This document shows positions 56,778-64,000 of a stretch of DNA of 64,000 nucleotides, in pieces. Positions within the stretch are counted from its first letter, which is position 1; the number at the start of each line of letters is the position of its first letter. The translations under genes and the position numbers were made by a program. Source of the stretch: Gaeumannomyces sp. JS-464 (Eukaryota; Ascomycota; Sordariomycetes; Magnaporthales; Magnaporthaceae); assembly GCA_002197995.1 (NCBI GenBank), contig NGZR01000001.1:14589501-14653500 (forward strand), in the 5' to 3' direction. Under the pieces are notes generated by a model. The model did no database searches, had not been told where the DNA came from, and saw only the letters and a program-made list of their open reading frames with translations.

Positions 56778-59739
56778 AATTTCTCTCTTATCTCGCTTGT
56801 CATGTCACAAAAGTGCCACTGCTTTACTTTTCCTTTAGTGTTTCTTTGGGTCAAACTGGCATGGATGGCTTGGTTTTTTATTTTTTTGTTTTTCGTGGAC
56901 GATTTTCTGCGTCACGGACCGTGGTTTTCTTGCCATAGATTGGGTTGGTAGAATGATGAGAGACGATGCACATCCTGCACGGCCTTAGCATACGCATATG
57001 TGGTTTTTTGCACGGCTTTGGCTGTATGTACAGTATAGGCAGGTAGATGGTAGCATCCTGGAATGAAACTAGGTGGTTTTCTGGGACCTGAAACGGTGGG
57101 CGATGGACAGTGATGATACCTAAGTGAATGGGCTTGGGCTTTCGACGTGAAAGCGTGATCTGAGCAGTGGGTCTCTATCGTCTCAAGAAAAACGTAGTTT
57201 GGTATGAATGGAAATTTTTGTCCCGGAAGATTGTCCCCGAGACATGGAGTCTGGGCGGTGGGGCGGGGAGTGACGATTGCTGATTGCATGTGGGAGCGGA
57301 TGCGGTGTGCATGTTCGACAAAACGACTGGGATCTTGTGGCAGCGACAGGCGGAACTTGCTTGATGCTGACGTGGATGCGCGTTGGAAGTCGACAATGGG
57401 GCTGAGGAGGCAAACCATGAACTGTCGGAATGGAGTCAGGTGTCCTCCCTCCTAGCGCTTGATCCTTTGGTGTGCTGAGGGACCCGAATAGTTCAGGTTG
57501 TGAGAGGGAGGTGATGGAATGGGAATAATTTGGTCAATCAAACAAAAACAAGGACGTTAAATCTTCACCTGGACGGAAAGATTAGCCATTGGCAGGTTCA
57601 GGGAGTCAAGGGAGCTGGCCACGGTATCATGATGTTCGCAAACATTGAGTTCCGTGTGTCCGTCCGCCTTTGTTTGTTGTTGCCCCGAGGCGGAGAGCAG
57701 GTTGGGGCGTGGGTGCGGGTGGGATCTATGTGTGGGGGCGGAAAGAGCGAGCAAGATTGAAGCAAGAAAGGGACGGAGGAAGAGCAGAAGGACACGGGAA
57801 AGGCACACAGCCCGTCAAGGTTCACAGCAAGAGCCGCTGCGGGTTGCCAGAGGACGACGCAGGCTTCCGATGACCTTCAAACCCTGACGAACTAACTGAA
57901 TCGGACAATTGGAAAGGGAAAGAAAAAAGGAAAACAAAAGGGGGCACATGCCGTCTTCGGGTCCCTGCACGGCTGGACACGAGGCTCATGGAACGAAGGA
58001 CGAGGGTTTATTCTTCTTGGATTTTAGCTTGTGTCAGGGTGTGGCAGTAGGAAACGAAGAACGGGGTAGGTTCCTGGTGGTCAGTCCGAGAGGAGGGACC
58101 TGACAGTGTCGCCAGTGCAGGCTTTTCACTGCTTCCACCAGCATGGCCGGCCTCGTGGTGCGCAAGCGAATCTAGCCAGCCGCCAAACACGCGTCCAACC
58201 TAATGCCGTTTTTCTCGTTGGGCGTGGAGGCGGGTGCAGGCTTGGCTACCTTCCTATAGTCAGTCGTGTTGGCCTTGTGTCCAACATGGCATGCCAGAAG
58301 GGGTTTTCCGACGCAGCGAGAGCAGAGTTCCGTCTGATGTGCGTGGGAAATGACCATGGACCATGGCGGTGTTGTGGGCGAAAAGGCGGGAGAAAGGAGG
58401 CGATTCGGTGGCCTGGCCTGGCAGCACAGCAAGAATCATGGAATGGCCAATCTCAACTCTCACAGGCCGGGCCGGGCGGGCGGGGAGTTCCAGACCCCCT
58501 GGCCCCAGCCCTAAAACAAGCACAGGGGGGGCCATATCCCAACGACTTGACGTTCTGGGGCGGGTCCGGTTTCTGGGGTTGGTGCCGGGTGGGAGGGATG
58601 TGTGTGTGGACTGGATGGATCACCTTCGCGAGAGGTGAGCAGAGAAGGCAGAGACGGCGGCCAAAGGGGCAGGATTGGGAGGCGGGAATTGGGACAGCGC
58701 ATGGGAAAAAAGGGCCAAACCAATGCAGACCAGATCGTAGCAACACGGCGAGCGCCTAGCCGTGAACCACCCCCAACCACCATCTCATCCTCGACCCCTT
58801 CCTCGCCATTTCCCTTTCCCACAGCGAACAGCGAGGCCGCTGCATCATCATCGACCTCACGACCACCTCGCCAACTGCGCGCGCGCCGCGCCTCTCCACC
58901 CACCGTGACCCAGTGCCAACAAGCCGCGCCGTGAATTTCCTCTTTTACTCAGCAGCCAGCATCCAAGAGTTGCGGCGGCCACGTCTCCCCGTCACCGCCC
59001 ATCACGAGTGAGGAAAAAACAAAAGCAGTAGAAGACACTCGGTTCCCTTGGGCCATCCCCCGTCCCCCAGATTGTGTGCGGATTCTGTCGAGGCAAATTT
59101 TCTTGGCGTCCCCGTCGGCCGACGCGACTCCCGCCTGCACCTTCAATGGCAACCTAGCAGAGACGACCATTCCGGGCGGGCCACGAGCAGCAACTTTGAT
59201 TGCGAATTTTTCCCTCAACTCCTTGCATCGCCGCGGGCTTTCGCTCGACACGACTTCCCACCTCCCCATCCATCACTCCATCCATCCCGCCATCACCCGG
59301 CCATCTCGGAATCCACGGCGACGACACGCGCATCGCACCGCACCACCCGTGCAGCCGCATCGTACCCGCAGCCGTCGTGTCGCCAAGCTTAGAGACAGAC
59401 GTCCTTGCCCGCCTCCACTCTGCCCGCGCCAGCTTTCGCACGCGCGCCAGGCCGTCCGCCACACCCGCGTAAAAGCAAGCCGCCCGCGCCAGCAAGACTC
59501 GAACCCAAAACGTCGAGAGGTGGGGTAGCAGAATCGGGGTTTGGTTGAATGCATACTGTCGCACGCAGGTGCGGGATCTAGCAGAGGAGCTTGCCGTCAA
59601 GTCGGGGCCGATGCGTCGCAGGTAGAAGTAGTCGCGCCTTGGACACTGAGGATATCGAGCCAGCCGTCCGGGCCCTGTTTTTGCCTCGCCACGGGCAAGG
59701 GGGAAACGAGCGTGCGTGCCAGAGCCACAGCTAGACAGG
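56778..59739. other. 3-kb intergenic interval upstream of INO80
   Basis: No supported gene. The ARB1 3' UTR is T-rich (to about 56940). Frames between 57100 and 58900 overlap on both strands without motifs. The stretch 58740-59739 is C-rich (many CCACC/CCATC steps) and is the probable promoter and long 5' UTR of INO80. Confidence 0.5.
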
Positions 59740-62700
59740 ATGGAGTCGAATTTCCACTCGACCGTGCTGGCCCGGCCGCCTGGCGTGTACGATGATGACG
59801 AGCAGGACCACAGCAGGCGCCGCCGCGACATTCTGAACCCGCCAGCGCCCGGATCGACCAACCAAGCACCGCCTGCTGGCCCACGGCCCCCTTTCAGCCT
59901 TCGCTCGCCAACCCAGCCAGAATTCCACCATCCGCAACACCAGCAGCATCACTATTCCACCTCTCCACCGGGCGCTCACTCCATTCTCAACGGCGCCAGC
60001 AGCCAGCACTCGCCGCCGCCGCGGCGCTCGCACCACCAGCAGCAGCGCTCGTCCGTCCTCCACAGCCCCTTCGCACAGCCTCCCGGCGGCCCTGCCCTCC
60101 CCATGGGCGTCCAGCACCCGCCGCACTCGTCGGGAATATCGTCAAACCTCCAGCCGCCCCAGGCCGTCACCCGCTCGCCGGGCCTGCACGCGCCCCCGGG
60201 CTACTATTCGCAGGACATCCGCGAGCATCCTCCTCCGCCGCCACCCGCGCCGCGGGACAAGCCAGCGAAGGGGAGCTTCTACGATCCGACCACCGACACG
60301 ACCACCACGACGTCGACGGCGCAGGAGCGGAGGACTTCTGACGCTGCGGGCTCATGGCACAACGCGACCCAAGTGTCGACGCCCAAGGTACGTAGAAGTT
60401 GAGATGCGAGAACTGCCAAAACCCAAAATTCCAGCCTCTTCGCCTTCACTTTTTTCTCATCCACCCCGGCCGCCCCGTTCGTTACTCGCTACCCTCCCTA
60501 GCACACCCAACTTTGTCCCCAATCGTCGTGTCTCGCTATTGTTACGCCGCCGTGCGCATGAGCCACACTCGATTTTCTTTTTTTCTCCTATTGCACCCCT
60601 GCCCAAGCCCAACGCGTGCCCGTGGCCGAGAACCTTCAAAATTCACACCACTCAAAACACAATCAATCACCTCTCCCTTCCTCGCCACCAGTTCCATTGA
60701 ATCGCGTCCCCGACCGGGCCAAAATTGACCACATCGCCATCCAGCAGCATCGCGACCCATACACATATCCCACACAGCCGCCCGTAGACCGAGCCCGTAT
60801 TACAGCAAGAGCAGCAGCTATACGTCACCCGCGCCGCCGCCAGCCTATCCCCGCGAAGCCCTGTGTCACGTTCGCATCCTAATCCGGCCGCTGCTGCTGG
60901 GTCCATCAGCCCACCCAGCCGGCCGCCCCAGATGGCATCGTCAAGCATCCTGAACCCGCCCTCAGTCGCCAGCCCGTTGCCCTCCATGACGGGTAACGAG
61001 TCTCCCGCTGCGAAGGCGTCGGCGTCGACAGGAGTATGTGTCCTTGATGGCAATGATGATAATGATGCTGGATCTACTAGAGCTGTTTTTCTCAAGGAAT
61101 CCGTTTGTGGGCCACTGCTGACTCCCGGTCCCTTGCAGACCTCAAGTCGTGCTGCAGAGCTTATGTCGTTCTCCAACATTCTATCGAGCTCCGAGCCGCC
61201 ACCGAAGCCCAGGCCAAGATCGCCCGTCGCCGTCGACGCGCCAGAACGCGAACCCGAGGTGCCACCGCCCAAGCCCAAGCCAGTTGAGGAGGTATCTAGG
61301 GCACCATCACCTCAGCCTGAAAACATGGAAGACGTCGCAGACGAAGTCATGGAGGATGACACCAAGTCCCCTGATGAGCCACAGGACGACGAACCCGAGC
61401 CCAGCGAGGAGCCCGAAAAGCCGCCCAAGCGCCGGACCCCAGCTAAAATCGTCAAGGTTGAGAAGGTCGACGATGCCGAGAAGACCGAGAAGCTGGAGAG
61501 GCGACCAAGGGTTGAGAAGAAGGAGCGAGTTACCAAGGCGTCCCGGAGATCAACCATCTCCAAGAGCCGCGTCTCAGACGTCAAAGCGACCGAGCCCACA
61601 CCCAAGTCCCGCCGCGCTTCAGCCAAACACGAGACCCCGTCCCAGTCGCGGCTCCCTGCCAAACGACAGGCCAACGGTCAGGCCAAGCAGAAGGGCTTCG
61701 CTGCTGACCAAGAAAAGGCCATTGTCTCTCGGATGGAGGAACTTGACGAGCAAAGCGTCGACGAGTCTGACTACGCGGAAGAGAGGGACATGTACCTCCA
61801 GTCGCGTCGGAAACGGCAGAGGCGCATGGAGAATCTCGAAGACGTGTCGCGTGCCCAGCGGAGGCATGAGTACAACGACATCATGATTCGGAAGCTCAGC
61901 GTGCACGTGACGCTCGGCAAGCTTCGCTTCAGCGACGAACACTACGATGCCGCCCTCAAGGAGGTCCGCGACCAGGAACTGTTCGCCGAGAAAGAGCGGA
62001 AGAAGGACATGCAACGGAAGCGCCGCCGCGAGAAGTCCATGGCTGTCACCATCGAACAGAAGGAGGCTGCCTTGGCCAAAGCTAGATCGACCAAGGACGA
62101 GCAGGAGCGCCAGAAGCTGCTGCGTGAGGCTGAGAGGGCAAACAAGAAAGCCCAGCAGACCAAGCTCATCTTGCAGAAGGGCATCAAGGGACCTGCGCGC
62201 GCGCTCCCATCCCTGGATCTCAACCTGGAGGGTGGTACCATGGCTACCTTTACTGCCGACAACATGGAGCCCGGTAAGAAGGGCAAGGGCCGTGCAGGGA
62301 ACCGCCCCAAGAAGTCTAAGGAACAGAAGCAGGCAGAGAAGGACTCGGCCGAAGCTGCCCAGGCTGCCCTGGACGCCGGCAAGGAGCTCCCCACCAAGGA
62401 GGAGGCCACGGCCAAGATCCGCATCAAGGTCAACAAGAAGCCCTCCAAGGAGGAGGCCGAAAAGGACAAGGAGAGCAAGGAGCCAGAAGAGCCAAAGGAG
62501 CCTGAGGAACCCAAAGAGAAGGAGACCAAAAAGAAGAAGGAGAAGGCCGCTGCCGAGGAGCCTAAGGACAGCCTTGAGACCCGGTTTCTCTCCAAGGGCT
62601 ACAACCAGATATACGACCAGATCTGGCGTGACATGGCTCGCAAAGACGTTAGCAAGGCTTTCAAGCTGGCGGTCGACTCTCACTCCAACAAGGCTTCCAA

Positions 62701-64000
62701 CTTGAAGAAGACAGCTATCCTTGCCTCCAAGGAGGCCAAGAGGTGGCAGCTGCGCACCAATAAGGGCACCAAAGATCTCCAAGCCAGGGCCAAGCGCGTG
62801 ATGCGCGACATGATGGGCTTCTGGAAGCGCAATGAGCGTGAGGAGCGGGATCTCCGCAAGGCTGCCGAGCGCCAGGAGCTCGAGAATGCGCGGAAGGAGG
62901 AGGCAGACCGCGAGGCTGCCAGACAGAAGCGGAAGCTCAACTTCCTCATCTCACAGACGGAGCTGTACTCTCACTTCATCGGCAAGAAGATCAAGACGGA
63001 TGAGGTCGAGCGGAGCACGGACCGTCCCGAAGTGGCCGCCGAGGAGAACAAGGACAAGGCGCCTGAGGCAGCCAAGCTCAACGTCGAGGAGCCCACGGGT
63101 CCTGTTGCGGCCAAGGTTACGAACTTTGAGAACCTCGACTTCGATGCCGAGGATGACGCCACGCTCCAGGCTGCGGCCATGGCCAACGCTCAGAACGCCA
63201 TTGCCGAGGCTCAGAGGAAGGCGCGCAACTTCAACAACGACGACGAGCCAGACGAGGATGGCGAGATGAACTTCCAGAACCCCACCGGTCTCGGAGACGT
63301 AGAGATCGAGCAGCCCAAGCTCCTGACCGCGACTCTCAAGGAGTACCAGCTCAAGGGTCTCAACTGGCTGGTGAATCTGTACGAGCAGGGCATCAACGGT
63401 ATCCTTGCAGATGAGATGGGTCTCGGAAAGACGATCCAGTCCATTTCGGTCATGGCCTACCTGGCAGAGCACCACGACATCTGGGGTCCCTTCCTGGTTG
63501 TCGCCCCTGCCTCGACGTTGCACAACTGGGAGCAGGAGATCAAGAAGTTCGTTCCTGCGCTCAAGATTGTCCCGTACTGGGGCTCTGCTGGTGACCGAAA
63601 GATTCTGCGCAAGTTCTGGGACCGCAAGCACTCGACTTACAAGCGGGATGCTCAGTTCCACGTCACTATCACGTCCTACCAGATGGTTGTCTCTGATGTC
63701 GCCTACTTCCAGAAGATGAAGTGGCAGTACATGATCCTGGATGAGGCGCAGGCCATCAAGAGCTCTCAGAGTTCGCGGTGGAAGTGCCTTCTCAGCTTCC
63801 ACTGCCGCAACCGGCTGCTTCTGACGGGAACACCCATCCAGAACAACATGCAGGAACTTTGGGCGCTGCTGCACTTCATCATGCCTTCGCTGTTCGACAG
63901 TCACGAGGAGTTCAGCGACTGGTTCTCAAAGGACATCGAGTCTCACGCGCAGAGCAACAGCAAGCTGAACGAGGACCAGCTCAAGCGACTGCACATGATC
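59740..64000 (+). CDS. ino80: INO80 chromatin-remodelling ATPase, N-terminal two thirds (runs off the edge)
   Basis: Catalytic subunit of the INO80 complex, which slides nucleosomes and exchanges H2A.Z. Exon 1 (59740-60387) is disordered, His/Pro/Gln-rich. A middle exon (about 60692-61033) is coding ([33 protein letters not shown]) but needs two or three added bases, at CCC 60781-60783 and CCCC 60849-60852 among others. The intron 61034-61138 has a CTGAC branch. The last exon, from 61139, is open for 954 codons to the window end. It carries [15 protein letters not shown], long charged helices, the DBINO domain (about 62570-62960; [40 protein letters not shown]), then the SNF2 ATPase: [27 protein letters not shown] (Walker A), DEAQAIKS (motif II), [10 protein letters not shown] (motif III). 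The helicase C-lobe lies beyond 64000. Nuclear. Confidence 0.93.

Noticed and set aside
61619..62782. 387-residue minus-strand frame rich in Leu
   Set aside because: It is the complement of the Lys/Glu-rich helices of INO80. The sense frame is open for 954 codons and matches the family.

Overview
The window is nuclear DNA of a filamentous ascomycete (Pezizomycotina, probably a Sordariomycete). The evidence is short GT-AG introns with CTAAC/CTGAC branch points, a HET-domain gene, a Zn2Cys6 regulator, a secreted Ser/Thr-rich protein, a cytosolic Hsp70 ending in EEVD, fungal YME2 and EMI1 homologues, and GGTACCT-rich intergenic repeats. Genes stand alone, each with its own promoter; there are no operons. 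No CRISPR array, intact transposon or virus-like gene was seen.

Layout. The left 18 kb is gene-poor: a small CxxC/CxxC protein (4986-5279) and a SIRT5-like sirtuin (12906-13872, minus), separated by long stretches rich in poly-T/poly-A and GT repeats. From 18 to 41 kb come a Ser/Thr mucin-like secreted protein, a multi-pass membrane protein with a Gln-rich tail, a HET-domain protein, tRNA-Gly(GCC), a Zn2Cys6/Fungal_trans_2 transcription factor with a 13-nt microexon, a dienelactone-hydrolase-family enzyme, cytosolic Hsp70 with heat-shock elements upstream, and a secreted Cys-rich protein. From 41 to 64 kb come a nine-exon protein resembling the N-terminal part of fungal STAND proteins, a divergent VIT/vWA protein, EMI1, the mitochondrial inner-membrane protein YME2, the ribosome-biogenesis ATPase ARB1, and the first two thirds of the INO80 remodeller, which runs off the right edge.

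The most striking feature of the window is not a pathway. Nearly every sizeable gene, including the homologue of the essential yeast gene ARB1, is broken by a single-base gain or loss, mostly in a short homopolymer. The correct protein continues in another frame each time, and the corrected lengths come out divisible by three in every gene where I could count. Hsp70 carries an apparent pair of compensating indels. The best explanation is residual indel error in a long-read assembly, so these genes are annotated as CDS with lesions rather than as pseudogenes.

Functionally this is a mix of housekeeping genes (protein folding, ribosome assembly, chromatin, mitochondrial maintenance) and fungal accessory genes (HET, STAND-like, vWA, secreted proteins). 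The closest thing to a possible undescribed unit is the divergent STAND-like/vWA pair at 41-47 kb, which shares a roughly 500-bp promoter.
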